Source: Bacteroidales bacterium UBA1192
GTDB lineage: Bacteria > Bacteroidota > Bacteroidia > Bacteroidales > Bacteroidaceae
DNA length: 58,874 bases
Reading direction: 5' to 3'
Assembly: GCA_002310175.1 (NCBI GenBank)
Contig: DBYG01000011.1
Span: 1 to 58,874 of the forward strand
Shown here: positions 44,801 to 52,453 of the stretch, in pieces
How the letters are laid out: every line of letters begins with the position of its first letter
Position numbering within the stretch: the stretch's first letter is position 1
Made by a program: the position numbers and the translations under genes
The notes under the pieces: generated by a model
The model's database searches: none
The model's input: only the letters and a program-made list of their open reading frames with translations
Told to the model about the DNA's origin: nothing

Positions 44801-44878
44801 AACACCGAACAGTATTATTATGAGCACCAGCACTGTGGCAAGTACCGGACGCCGTATGCTAAGTTCTGAAATGTTCAT
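41843..44878 (-). CDS. RND efflux pump permease (HAE-1/AcrB-like)
   Basis: 1011 residues, twelve membrane helices expected. N-terminal LSIRRPVLATVLVLIIILFGV starts TM1; large periplasmic loops follow TM1 and TM7. The proton-relay aspartates sit in VGLVVDDAIVMTENI, as in AcrB. Drives export of hydrophobic compounds with proton-motive force as a trimer. The specificity (drug, bile acid, lipid) cannot be told. Operon order adaptor, pump, TolC is typical of Bacteroidetes. Confidence 0.95.
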   Translation of the reverse strand: MNISELSIRRPVLATVLVLIIILFGVVGYTSLGVREYPSVDNPIISVSASYPGANAEVIENQITEPLEQQINGIPGIRSLSSVSQYGNSRITVEFELSVDLETAANDVRDKVSRAQRMLPRDCDPPTVSKADADAMPILMVALHSDKRSLLELSELADLVVKEQLQTIQDVSSVMIWGEKRYCMRLWLDPVKMSGYGITPMDVKNALDKENVELPSGTIEGNTTELEIRTLGQMHTTEEFNNLVIKHDGTKVIRFSDVGQAELSPRDIKSYMKMNGIPMVGVAVTPQPGANHINIANAVYDRMKLMEKDLPEDVGYEYGFDNTRFIRASINEVKTTLYEAFILVIFIIFLFLRDWRVTLIPVLVIPVSIVGSFFVMYLLGFSINVLSMLAVVLSVGLVVDDAIVMTENIYNRIEKGMTPLQAGIDGSREILFAIISTSITLLCVFVPIVFMQGQTGRLFREFAFVIAGAVVISTFAALTFTPMLSTKILVRREKKNRFYAWSEPFFDGLNKYYSKSLEFILRNRWITLATMVLALGAAIWMWTKTPSEMAPMEDRSQVTVRTQGPEGVTYEYMRDYTERINDVVDSLMPDAKFVTARVSSGGGNIQITLKDINERSYSQMEVFEKLSAAVRRENDARAFVQQQSSFSGGRGGMPVRYVLQATNIEKLQDVLPTFLAKVNENPAFQMADADLKFSKPEVRISINREKANLLGVSTRDIAQTLQWGLSGQRMGYLYMNGKQYDIIGEINRQQRNTTQALKSIYMRSGSGDMIQMENLVDLKEDIAPPRLYRYNRFVSATVSAGLSKGYTLGQALDEMDKIAKETLDDTFRTALTGESKDFRESSNSLLFAFGLALLLIYLILAAQFESFKDPLIVMITVPLAVFGALVFLRGGNQTMNIFSEIGIIMLIGLVAKNGILIVEFANQKQEAGVDKFIAIRDASIQRLRPILMTSTSTMLGLLPLMFAHGEGSAGRVAMGTAVVGGMLISTFFTMYIVPSVYSYISTDRKTRKKKE

Positions 44879-44889
44879 CTTGCGGCAGG

Positions 44890-45981
44890 TTATTTCAGTT
44901 CAACCCTCATTCCGGTACGTAGCTGCATAGTGCCGCTTGTTATTACAGTATCACCTACGTTCAGGCCGCTCAGAACCTGAACCATTGCATCGGTACGAAG
45001 TCCTTTGGTGATTTCCTGAGGAATGGCCTTGCCTCCTTTATAAAGGAAGACTTTGTCTATCCCCATTTCTGAAATGATAGCCTCACTGGGTACTGCCAGA
45101 GTGTTCTCGAAAGTACGGGTATTAAGGCTTACGCTAACGTATCGGCCGGGAACCAACTTGCCTCCTGCATTGTTGTAAATGGCACGCACCAGATAGGTTC
45201 TTGTCCCCTGGTCAACTTTTGAGTTAGTGGCATAGACCTGTGCCGGATAGACCTCGTCGCTACCCTCTACCGTGAAGGTGAGCCTGGCTCCGTTCTGTAG
45301 CACTCCGGCGTAACGCTCGGGTATGGCGAACTCAACTTTCAGTTTCTCGGTATTGGTCAGGGTCGCTACATTTATGCTGGGCGATGCGTATGCTCCTACA
45401 CTTACCTGACGCAAACCTATTATCCCGTCGAACGGGGCTTTGAGTTCAGTCTGGTCCAGTTTGGCCTTGCACTCCTCAATATCGGCCTGAAGCTTGTTGA
45501 AATCGGCCTCAGCAGTCTGGAAAGCCTCCTTGCTCACTGCTTCCTTTTCATAGAGCGCTCTCTGGCGGGCAAGACGGTCTTCAGTAGATTGATACTGTGC
45601 CTCCAGTTTCTTGAGCTGCGCCTGAAGCGGGGCATCGTTTATCTTGGCCAGAACCTGCCCCTTGCGCACCTTGCTGCCCTCCTCAAAGTAAATTCCCGTA
45701 ATCTTACCTGATGTTTCGAATGAAAGATTAACCTCTTCATTGGGTATTAGACTGCCGCTGATGTTGATTCCGTCAGCAAGCTCGGTAGGCTGCATTACCA
45801 CGTGGCGTACCAGTAGGGTCTGGCCTCCACGGCCCAATGCTGCTGCCGGGCCGCTCATGGCTTCTGGAACAGGTCCAACTGGTATGTCACTGTTTTTCTT
45901 GGGTTTGAAACTAATATAGCCCCATACTGTCAGGCCTATCACGATCAAGGCAATAAGCACACGTTTGGTAGTTTTGCTCAT
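44890..45981 (-). CDS. RND periplasmic adaptor (membrane fusion protein)
   Basis: 363 residues. One N-terminal membrane helix (VLIALIVIGLTVWGYISF), then the lipoyl/barrel-sandwich half (VNLSFETSGKITGIYFEEGSKVRKGQVLAKIN), a helical hairpin (LKKLEAQYQSTEDRLARQ), the second half (LKAPFDGIIGLRQVSVGAY), and a C-terminal beta-barrel. It bridges pump and TolC. First gene of the operon, with a -7 element 34 nt upstream of the start. Confidence 0.93.
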   Translation of the reverse strand: MSKTTKRVLIALIVIGLTVWGYISFKPKKNSDIPVGPVPEAMSGPAAALGRGGQTLLVRHVVMQPTELADGINISGSLIPNEEVNLSFETSGKITGIYFEEGSKVRKGQVLAKINDAPLQAQLKKLEAQYQSTEDRLARQRALYEKEAVSKEAFQTAEADFNKLQADIEECKAKLDQTELKAPFDGIIGLRQVSVGAYASPSINVATLTNTEKLKVEFAIPERYAGVLQNGARLTFTVEGSDEVYPAQVYATNSKVDQGTRTYLVRAIYNNAGGKLVPGRYVSVSLNTRTFENTLAVPSEAIISEMGIDKVFLYKGGKAIPQEITKGLRTDAMVQVLSGLNVGDTVITSGTMQLRTGMRVELK

Positions 45982-46014
45982 GTTGAATTGAGTATATGTA
46001 TTTCATTTAACCTA

Positions 46015-46022
46015 CAAAAATA
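46015..46022 (-). promoter_or_regulatory. -7 element of the RND efflux operon
   Basis: TATTTTTG on the minus strand, exact match; predicted leader about 27 nt. No clear TTTG at 19-21 bp. No operator-like palindrome or regulator gene next to it. Confidence 0.5.
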
Positions 46023-46078
46023 CTCATTTGGCTTTTAATTAATAGTTGTGTCTATGGCAGTTAACTTTTTTTAATAGC

Positions 46079-46126
46079 GCCTTTTCCGTGAAAGACGCAT
46101 ATATGGTGCGGGACAACGGAAAAGGC
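46079..46126. repeat. 11-bp inverted repeat flanking a 26-nt loop
   Basis: GCCTTTTCCGT (46079-46089) and ACGGAAAAGGC (46116-46126) are perfect complements. It starts immediately after the GDSL hydrolase stop codon. No T-run follows on either strand in the right place (an A-run follows on the minus strand), so it is not a standard terminator. Confidence 0.55.
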
Positions 46127-46954
46127 TCAGAATACAGGGATTACGAGTGTCTGATAGAGTAGAGTCCTGGCAATCCTTTCATGACCTGATTCATTGGGAT
46201 GGAGACAGTCGTGCTCAGCATCAAAAAAGAAAGATTTGTATTCAGGTAGGGTGGGTGAGAGCCCGCTTATGGCAAACAGGTCAATGACCGGAACGGACCA
46301 GGCTCTTCCTGCTTCGATTATGGCGTTTACAACATCGTCAATATAAAGTCCACGGGAATTCTGATAGGATTCGTCAAGCTGTATGTTGAAACTGCCGAAT
46401 TCAGCAAATCCGCGATGGAGAGGGGTCAGAAACACGATTTGTTTTGCCGGGTATAAAGTCTTGAGCTTTTGCATGACCAGATTTATTCTTCCGAAAACAG
46501 TCTTGTCGGAGAGAGAAAGCGTCCTGCGCACAGCATACTGTTTATAGCTTTGATTTCCAAAACTTCTCTCTGTCTCACTTTCCTGTTCGGTATAAAGTGA
46601 ACCCAAAGGAAGCGATGCATTGTAATCATTTGTTCCCAGGAAGACTACAATCACATCAACCTCCTGTCCATGTTCTTCATAGAGTTTGTCAATACTGGAC
46701 AAACCGTTCTGAAGAGTATGACCATTCGTGGCATACACCAGAGGTTCAGTGTCAAGCCATTCCTGAAGAAAATCCCAGTAGTGTTTCATGTTATCCCCTT
46801 TCTTAACTTCAGGGTCACTTACAGAATCGCCTATGTATGCAATACGTTTGCCGCTCCAGGGATGAGTGAAAGTATGCTCTTTTGTCTTATCTTTTCCATT
46901 GACAATGATACAGATAAAAAGTCCCCAAATGATTGCGATTGTTTTTTTCCCCAT
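46127..46954 (-). CDS. Exported SGNH/GDSL hydrolase
   Basis: 275 residues with a signal peptide (KTIAIIWGLFICIIVNG). SGNH blocks: nucleophile Ser in IAYIGDSVSD (block I), NGHTLQNG (block II Gly), VFLGTNDYN (block III Asn), and DCLHPNESGH (block V Asp-x-x-His). These enzymes remove acyl or acetyl groups from sugars, lipids or polymers. It is divergent from the GH97 gene, with a promoter for each in the 180-nt gap. A carbohydrate deacetylase is plausible but not shown. Confidence 0.88.
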   Translation of the reverse strand: MGKKTIAIIWGLFICIIVNGKDKTKEHTFTHPWSGKRIAYIGDSVSDPEVKKGDNMKHYWDFLQEWLDTEPLVYATNGHTLQNGLSSIDKLYEEHGQEVDVIVVFLGTNDYNASLPLGSLYTEQESETERSFGNQSYKQYAVRRTLSLSDKTVFGRINLVMQKLKTLYPAKQIVFLTPLHRGFAEFGSFNIQLDESYQNSRGLYIDDVVNAIIEAGRAWSVPVIDLFAISGLSPTLPEYKSFFFDAEHDCLHPNESGHERIARTLLYQTLVIPVF

Positions 46955-46986
46955 AATATTATGTTTTTTTGTAAAATACTTTTTGG

Positions 46987-47017
46987 CAAAAATATGGCAA
47001 ATGTGTTATTGATACAA
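46987..47017 (-). promoter_or_regulatory. Promoter of the SGNH hydrolase
   Basis: Minus strand: TTG (47015-47017), 20-bp spacer, TATTTTTG (46987-46994, exact). Predicted leader about 26 nt. Confidence 0.6.
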
Positions 47018-47081
47018 GCAATAATTCAATTTAAAACAGTATTTCAGCCTTTCTTGCTATTCGGAACTATTCACCAGAGTA

Positions 47082-47114
47082 TTTGGGCAATTAGCCGATT
47101 TTCCATTAACTTTG
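47082..47114 (+). promoter_or_regulatory. Promoter of the GH97 gene
   Basis: TTTG (47082-47085), 21-bp spacer, TAACTTTG (47107-47114); both match. The predicted start is about 14 nt before the ATG at 47135, supporting that start over upstream in-frame codons from 46670. Confidence 0.72.
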
Positions 47115-47134
47115 AAGAAAAAACGAAACCGATT

Positions 47135-49039
47135 ATGAGAAGAGTCTTTTTGCTGGCAGTTCTTGCTTTTTCATTCCTTTGCCGGATATGTGCCGAGAGT
47201 AAGGTTTATGAGGTAAAATCACCTGACAGGAAAATCTGTTTCAGTTTCAAAGTCAATGAGGACCAGAATCTTGTCTATAAGGTTACGGTAAACGGAATGG
47301 ATGTCATTGACTGGTCGGGGATGGGCTACTCAAAGGCTCAGGAAGGTACGGCCGAAAAGATGAAACAAATGACCCCTATGTCCGGGAAACCCGTAAAGAT
47401 TAAGGACGAATGGAGGCCTATATGGGGTAAGCGTCAGGTCGTTAAGGATGTCTGTTCATCCTGGACCCTGGATTTCCTGACGGTGTCAGGCACCAGGATG
47501 ATACTTGATATACTTGTCTATAATGATGGCGTAGCATTCAGGAACAGCTGGTTTGACCATATTGGTTATGAAAAGACCGATTTCAACTTCTCAGGTGATT
47601 ATACAGCCTGGTATTACAATGGGGAACGACATAACATAGGTCCTGAAAAACTCTCTGATGCAAACGGCGAAAGACTGCCACTCATGACGATAAAGGCGGC
47701 TGATGACAGATACCTTGCACTTCATGAAGCTGATCTGCCCAAAGATGGATGGCCCATGCGGCTTAAGTCGGAAACCGGTTCTGCAAAGTTCAGCGTGATA
47801 CCAGAGAAGATAGCTTGTGATCTCCCTATGTTCAATGGCGCATGGCGTGTGCTGATGGTGGGCAAGACTCCGGGTGAGCTGGTGGATTCACATCTGCTGG
47901 AGCTTCTCAACCCCGAGCCCGAGGGTGATTTCAGCTGGGTACGTCCCGGCGTTTACCTGTGGGACTGGCGCATTGACGGGGCAGTCTGGGACGGTTACCG
48001 TTACGGCATGAACTATGACTCCTGGACGCGCATGATTGACTTTGCATCGGAACAGGGATTCCAAGGGCTGGTACTGGATGCCAACTGGTACGGCCCGGAG
48101 TTTGAGAAGGATTCCGATCCAACCAAGGGTGACAAGGCGCGTGATGTCCAGCGTATAATCCAGTACGGAAAGGACAAGGGTGTGGGCGTGTGGCTCTACC
48201 TGAATGATGTGGCCGGCACCAACTATCCCATTGAGGAGACTCTGGCGCAGTATGAGGAGTGGGGAGCAAGCGGCGTAAAATACGGATTCATGAACGGTAA
48301 TCCACAGGAGAAAAACCGCAAGACTCAGGAGATTACCCGTCTTTGCGCCAAGCATCACCTTATGGTTGATTACCATGACTATCCGGTGCATCCGTTCGGG
48401 CAGATGCGCACCTGGCCCAATGCTGTTACACGAGAGTACTGCAAGGCCCAGCTGGACGGCCGTCAGATATTCCAGCCCAAGACTTTTGTGACATCGGCCT
48501 TTGTGAATATGGTGGCAGGCCCCATAGATCAGAACAACGGATTCCTGGAGCTGCATCAGGGCCGTACCACACGTAAGGACAACAACCAGGAGGTACCTTC
48601 CACAGTTACAGGTGAGATAGCACGCACTCTCATTACGTGGTCGGGCGCTACGGTGATTCCGGACATTCCGGAGTACTACCGCAAGTATCCTGCTTTGCTG
48701 GAGTTTCTGAGTGCCGAGAAACAGCCTTGGCAGGAGAGCATCACTCTGGCTGGCGAGATAGGTGAGTACATCGTGATGGCTCGCCGGAACAAGGACGGTG
48801 ACTGGCTTATAGGTGCCGCAACTAACGAGGATGAGCGTGAGATTGAGGTTCCCCTGAGTTTCCTGGGTAAGGGTAACTTCACGGCTACCGTCAGCACCGA
48901 TGCCGATGATACCCACTACCGCACCAACCGCGAGACATACAGGACTGAGGCTCCGCAGACTGTGAACAGGAAGTCCGTGCTTGAACTCAAGCTTGCTCCC
49001 GGAGGCGGAGCCTGCGTACTGATAGTTCCCGGAAAATGA
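47135..49039 (+). CDS. Exported GH97 glycoside hydrolase
   Basis: 634 residues from MRRVFLLAVLAFSFLCRICAE, a signal peptide; the promoter lies just before it. The N-terminal beta-sandwich (YEVKSPDRKICFSFKVNE, VKIKDEWRPIWGKR) and (beta/alpha)8 barrel (WRIDGAVWDGYRYGMNYDSW, LVLDANWYGPEF, SGVKYGFMNGN, LMVDYHDYPVHPFGQ, WPNAVTREY) are GH97 signatures. In retaining GH97s the nucleophile Asp follows this VK strand; here the position reads Gly (VKYGF), as I recall for the inverting SusB-like group. Predicted alpha-glucosidase-like activity, but the protein is ~100 residues shorter than SusB. No sus genes are adjacent. Confidence 0.87.
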   Translation: MRRVFLLAVLAFSFLCRICAESKVYEVKSPDRKICFSFKVNEDQNLVYKVTVNGMDVIDWSGMGYSKAQEGTAEKMKQMTPMSGKPVKIKDEWRPIWGKRQVVKDVCSSWTLDFLTVSGTRMILDILVYNDGVAFRNSWFDHIGYEKTDFNFSGDYTAWYYNGERHNIGPEKLSDANGERLPLMTIKAADDRYLALHEADLPKDGWPMRLKSETGSAKFSVIPEKIACDLPMFNGAWRVLMVGKTPGELVDSHLLELLNPEPEGDFSWVRPGVYLWDWRIDGAVWDGYRYGMNYDSWTRMIDFASEQGFQGLVLDANWYGPEFEKDSDPTKGDKARDVQRIIQYGKDKGVGVWLYLNDVAGTNYPIEETLAQYEEWGASGVKYGFMNGNPQEKNRKTQEITRLCAKHHLMVDYHDYPVHPFGQMRTWPNAVTREYCKAQLDGRQIFQPKTFVTSAFVNMVAGPIDQNNGFLELHQGRTTRKDNNQEVPSTVTGEIARTLITWSGATVIPDIPEYYRKYPALLEFLSAEKQPWQESITLAGEIGEYIVMARRNKDGDWLIGAATNEDEREIEVPLSFLGKGNFTATVSTDADDTHYRTNRETYRTEAPQTVNRKSVLELKLAPGGGACVLIVPGK

Positions 49040-49054
49040 TCCCGGATTATTAAA

Positions 49055-49092
49055 ACAGAAAGAGGCTGAACGGAATGTCAGCCTCTTTCTGT
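49055..49092. terminator. Stem-loop between convergent GH97 and small lipoprotein genes
   Basis: Perfect 15-bp stem (49055-49069 with 49078-49092) and 8-nt loop. T-runs are short (TTTCTGTCTG on the plus strand; none clean on the minus strand), so it may be a weak or mRNA-stabilising terminator for both genes. Confidence 0.7.
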
Positions 49093-49111
49093 CTGATATT
49101 TGTATGCAGGT

Positions 49112-49597
49112 TTATTTCTGTCCAATGTCAGTAATCTGGCTTGAACCTGAATAAATCATCTTATAAGTTTCAAGTATGGACTGGAGGGCCCAGACTGCCA
49201 TCGGTTTCTCGAATCCGACATAATCCTTGTAATCAACGGTAATGGTCTTTTTGTCGTCATAGGTTATCTCGGTCTGCTCGTCGCTCTCAGGTTTCAACTC
49301 TTCGTATGCTCTTTTTGCAACAGCCTCAGAAACATAAGAGGTCTTGCTTATGAAAGAGGTGCAGACAGTGTCACTCAGGTAGTGCTGCTCTCCGCTCTTG
49401 TCAACCTTGAACTTGGCTATGGTCTCTCCGCTGATACCGTTCTTGGCATAAGAGACAGTTATGGTCAAGCCATCTTTGGACTCTACGTATGTGGGTTCAT
49501 TATCCTTCTGGATATCATCAATAGCTTCTTTGACCTCGTCGCAAGAAACCATTGCGAATGCTGCGGCTATAGCGCCGACTAACAGAAATCTTTTCAT
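49112..49597 (-). CDS. Small lipoprotein, unknown function
   Basis: 161 residues from MKRFLLVGAIAAAFAMVSC; the lipobox is MVSC with C19. The mature part (TYVESKDGLTITVSYAKNGISGETIAKF, then SYVSEAVAKRAYEELK) is a mix of beta strands and helix without a recognised domain. Acidic and small. It lies 29 nt after the gene at 49627-50322 in the same direction, so they form an operon with a consensus promoter. Confidence 0.75.
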   Translation of the reverse strand: MKRFLLVGAIAAAFAMVSCDEVKEAIDDIQKDNEPTYVESKDGLTITVSYAKNGISGETIAKFKVDKSGEQHYLSDTVCTSFISKTSYVSEAVAKRAYEELKPESDEQTEITYDDKKTITVDYKDYVGFEKPMAVWALQSILETYKMIYSGSSQITDIGQK

Positions 49598-49626
49598 CTT
49601 TCTTATAATTAAGTTTGGGTAATTGG

Positions 49627-50322
49627 TTATTCGAGTTTTCCGCCCATGGAGAGTACAATCTGTTGCATGGCGGCCTTTACGGCAATCTTGTCCTGGCCTT
49701 TGTACTCGGCTGTGTTGTCCTGGGTTACAATCTTGTCCTTGACAGACCACAGCTTGGCGTCATCTTTCTCAAGGTCGGCTATCTGCTCGCGGTAATACTG
49801 GGTTGCCAGCTCAGGAGTCTGGAATGTGTACATCAACTTGGATTCATTGCAGTTGTCACCCTTGAATTTGGCAAGCCACTCCAGTTTGAAGCCTACGTAA
49901 TCCCATGAGAGAAGCACTTCATCACCCTTGTCCTCGTATTTGGGCGTACCTGCACCCATAAGTGTCATATAGGAACCGACAAGTCCTCCAAGACCGGCTG
50001 CGGCCTGGGCATCCAGACCATTGGCCTTGCGTATGGAATCATTGACGCGGTTAGCTTCCTGAATGGATGCGTTCAATTCGTTTGTTGACTCGTTAAGGGC
50101 ACTCACGCCCCTGTTGACTTGAGCATCTACTGCTTTCTCGGCAGCGCCCAATGCCTTCTCAGCCGCTTTTTCAGTAGTCTTCTCGACAGATTTGGTAACA
50201 GCTTTCTCTACACCTTTTTCAGCTGCCTTTACAGCTTTTTCAGTAAGGCGGTTAAGGAGCTGTGCTTGAGTAGGAACTGCAAGCAGAGTAGCTGCAAACA
50301 GTAAAATGAGAGTTCTTTTCAT
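49627..50322 (-). CDS. Exported helical Ala/Lys/Glu-repeat protein, unknown function
   Basis: 231 residues with a signal peptide (LILLFAATLLAVPTQAQ). Residues ~25-70 are a repetitive amphipathic helix (EKAVKAAEKGVEKAV, EKAAEKALGAAEKAV). The C-terminal half (VLLSWDYVGFKLEWLAKFKG, TPELATQYYREQIADLEKDD) is more compact. First gene of a two-gene operon with a lipoprotein. Perhaps an envelope stress or surface-associated pair; not recognised. Confidence 0.75.
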   Translation of the reverse strand: MKRTLILLFAATLLAVPTQAQLLNRLTEKAVKAAEKGVEKAVTKSVEKTTEKAAEKALGAAEKAVDAQVNRGVSALNESTNELNASIQEANRVNDSIRKANGLDAQAAAGLGGLVGSYMTLMGAGTPKYEDKGDEVLLSWDYVGFKLEWLAKFKGDNCNESKLMYTFQTPELATQYYREQIADLEKDDAKLWSVKDKIVTQDNTAEYKGQDKIAVKAAMQQIVLSMGGKLE

Positions 50323-50358
50323 CTTGATTGGCTTGTTAGGTTAAACTTGTATAGGTCA

Positions 50359-50390
50359 CAAAAGTATGTTATTTGTTTTATCCGACCAAA
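50359..50390 (-). promoter_or_regulatory. Consensus promoter of the helical-protein/lipoprotein operon
   Basis: Minus strand: TTTG (50387-50390), 20-bp spacer, TACTTTTG (50359-50366). Both elements exact. Leader about 30 nt. Confidence 0.78.
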
Positions 50391-50398
50391 ATTCCCCG

Positions 50399-50406
50399 TA
50401 TATTTG
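50399..50406 (+). promoter_or_regulatory. -7 element of the TapB-like gene, divergent
   Basis: TATATTTG, exact, about 12 nt before the predicted start of translation leader; TTTG at 50372-50375 is 23 bp upstream, slightly long. It is back-to-back with the minus-strand promoter at 50359-50390, so the two may interfere. Confidence 0.5.
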
Positions 50407-50424
50407 TGATATACAACTTCCGGC

Positions 50425-51096
50425 ATGATGTTAAAGAGACTGACATTGTTTTTGCTGATGGTTATGCCATCCGGAATGGTTTATCCGCAAGGCTATATCT
50501 GTGAAAGGGAAGGCGCCAGACTGGAATATGTGAGGAAGGAGGTCATGGACGGCAGTTTCCGTTGGCGTCATGTTCTGACAGTCACGCGTTCGGAGGATAC
50601 TGGCCCGCTCAGGATGATAGCCACATCATCGGCCTTTCTGAAAAACAATGGCAAGCCGCTATACAAATCGGACGTAATAGAGCATTTTACCGTGAAAGCT
50701 GGTGATGTATCGGCCGATATGGGCGAAGCGATGGCTTCATACGTGAAGGCGCGTGTGGGGTTGAACGCTACTGGCAGCGGCACTCTGTCCGTCCTGCCGG
50801 CCGATATGCAGCCTGGTGATACGCTGCCTCCGGTTGTTGCCCGGACCAAAGTGGGGCCGCTTACATACAGTGTGAAGGTGTGGGAACGGAAGGTGCTGCG
50901 TGAGGAGACCGTCTCCGTACCCGCAGGTACGTTCCGGTGTATGGTGGTGGAGGAACACAAGGTCGAGTCCGGTCCGGGACATCACCGTGACGTGACTAAT
51001 CTGACCTGGTATTCGAAAGGGGTGGGTTATGTCCGGCACGACACATTCGTAAAAGGTGTGCCTGATACTTCGGAGATTCTTTATTCGATTGAATAA
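50425..51096 (+). CDS. Exported DUF3108/TapB-like protein
   Basis: 223 residues with a signal peptide (LKRLTLFLLMVMPSGMVYPQG). The rest is beta-rich: GARLEYVRKEVMDGSFRWRHVLTV, SYSVKVWERKVLREETVSVPAGTFRCMVVEEHKV, and NLTWYSKGVGYVRHDTFVKG. The pattern AGTFxC...W(Y/F)xKGVGxVR matches the C-terminal part of DUF3108/TapB-family exported proteins. Function unknown. The dipeptidase begins 10 nt after its stop, in the same direction. Confidence 0.65.
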   Translation: MMLKRLTLFLLMVMPSGMVYPQGYICEREGARLEYVRKEVMDGSFRWRHVLTVTRSEDTGPLRMIATSSAFLKNNGKPLYKSDVIEHFTVKAGDVSADMGEAMASYVKARVGLNATGSGTLSVLPADMQPGDTLPPVVARTKVGPLTYSVKVWERKVLREETVSVPAGTFRCMVVEEHKVESGPGHHRDVTNLTWYSKGVGYVRHDTFVKGVPDTSEILYSIE

Positions 51097-51106
51097 CAAC
51101 GATGAT

Positions 51107-52453
51107 ATGAAAAAGTATATTGAACAGAACAGGGAGAGGTTCTTTGAGGAGCTGTTCTCGATATTGAGAATACCTTCAATCAGTGCCAAACAGGAGAACA
51201 AGGCCGATATGGTGCGGTGCGCAGAGCGGCTCAGAGAGCTTCTGCTTGAGGCTGGTGCCGATATGGCGGAGGTTATGCCTACCAGCGGCAATCCGGTGGT
51301 GTTCGGACGCAAGACAGTGGATCCGTCATACAAGACGGTGCTGGTTTATGGGCACTATGATGTTCAGCCGCCCGAACCTCTGGATAAGTGGAACACGGAT
51401 CCGTTTGAGCCGGTAATCCACGATGATGCTATATGGTGCCGTGGTGCCAATGATGACAAGGGGCAGCTTTTCATGCACATCAAGGCGTTCGAGTATCTGG
51501 TCCGCACAGGACAGCTCAGGCATAACGTCAAGTTCATTTTCGAGGGGGAGGAAGAGATAGGCAGCCCTTCGCTTCCTGAATTCATAAAGACAAACAGGGA
51601 GTTGCTTGCTGCCGATATCTGTCTGGTGTCGGACACCACGATGATATCGGACAAGGTGCCGTCAATAAACTGCGGAATGCGTGGCCTGGCTTATCTTGAG
51701 GTCAAGGTTACCGGACCGAACAAGGACCTGCACTCAGGCCATTACGGCGGGGCTGTGGCCAATCCAATCAATGTGCTGTGCGATATGATATCGTCACTTA
51801 TCGACAAGGATGGCCGCATAACCGTGCCCGGATTCTATGACAAGGTGGTGGAGCTGAACAGTGATGAGCGCGCCATGCTGGCCCGTGCCCCGTTCGATAT
51901 GGACGAGTACAAGGCATTCCTTGATATCAGGGAGGTCAAGGGCGAGAAGGGTTACACCACGCTGGAGCGTACCGGAATCAGGCCTTCGCTCGATGTATGC
52001 GGTATATGGGGAGGATATACGGGACAGGGCGCCAAGACAGTGCTTCCCAGCGAGGCTCACGCCAAGATTTCCATGCGACTGGTTCCTAACCAGACAAGCG
52101 CGGAAATCTCTGAACTGTTCATGAAACATTTCCTCAGTATTGCACCTCCGTACGTCAAGGTGGAGGTTACGCCGTTTGAGAGCGGCGACGGTTTCCTGAT
52201 CCCGATTTCATCGGCTGCATACAAGGCCGCTTCACGTGCCATAGCCGAGGTGTATGGGATAGAACCGGTCCCGAGCCGTGGCGGCGGCAGCATTCCCATC
52301 CTGGCTGAGTTCCAGAAGGTGCTTGGTCTGGATCCGCTGCTTATGGGTTTCGGTCTGGAGCGTGACACAATCCACAGTCCTAATGAGAGCTACCTTTTGA
52401 GGCAGTTCTTCGGGGGCATGGAGAGCATTGCGCTGTTCTACCGGTATTATTAG
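51107..52453 (+). CDS. M20-family dipeptidase (cytosol dipeptidase type)
   Basis: 448 residues from MKKYIEQNRERFFEELFSIL. Zinc ligands and catalytic residues: H83 and D85 in GHYDVQ, D116/D117 in GANDDKG, E148/E149 in EGEEEIGS, and the C-terminal HSPNE. The insertion domain begins after MRGLAYLEVKVTG (dimerisation, residues ~185-300). M20 peptidases cleave dipeptides or aminoacylated substrates in the cytoplasm. Convergent with the TolC gene of the ABC operon; the two stop codons overlap by 4 nt. Confidence 0.9.
   Translation: MKKYIEQNRERFFEELFSILRIPSISAKQENKADMVRCAERLRELLLEAGADMAEVMPTSGNPVVFGRKTVDPSYKTVLVYGHYDVQPPEPLDKWNTDPFEPVIHDDAIWCRGANDDKGQLFMHIKAFEYLVRTGQLRHNVKFIFEGEEEIGSPSLPEFIKTNRELLAADICLVSDTTMISDKVPSINCGMRGLAYLEVKVTGPNKDLHSGHYGGAVANPINVLCDMISSLIDKDGRITVPGFYDKVVELNSDERAMLARAPFDMDEYKAFLDIREVKGEKGYTTLERTGIRPSLDVCGIWGGYTGQGAKTVLPSEAHAKISMRLVPNQTSAEISELFMKHFLSIAPPYVKVEVTPFESGDGFLIPISSAAYKAASRAIAEVYGIEPVPSRGGGSIPILAEFQKVLGLDPLLMGFGLERDTIHSPNESYLLRQFFGGMESIALFYRYY

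Noticed and set aside
46670..47134. 155-residue N-terminal extension of the GH97 frame
   Set aside because: It overlaps the divergent SGNH gene, and a consensus promoter and signal peptide begin just before 47135.
47888..48916. 342-codon minus-strand frame opposite the GH97 gene
   Set aside because: It is fully antisense to a strongly conserved GH97 domain, has no promoter or signal features, and its protein is not recognisable.
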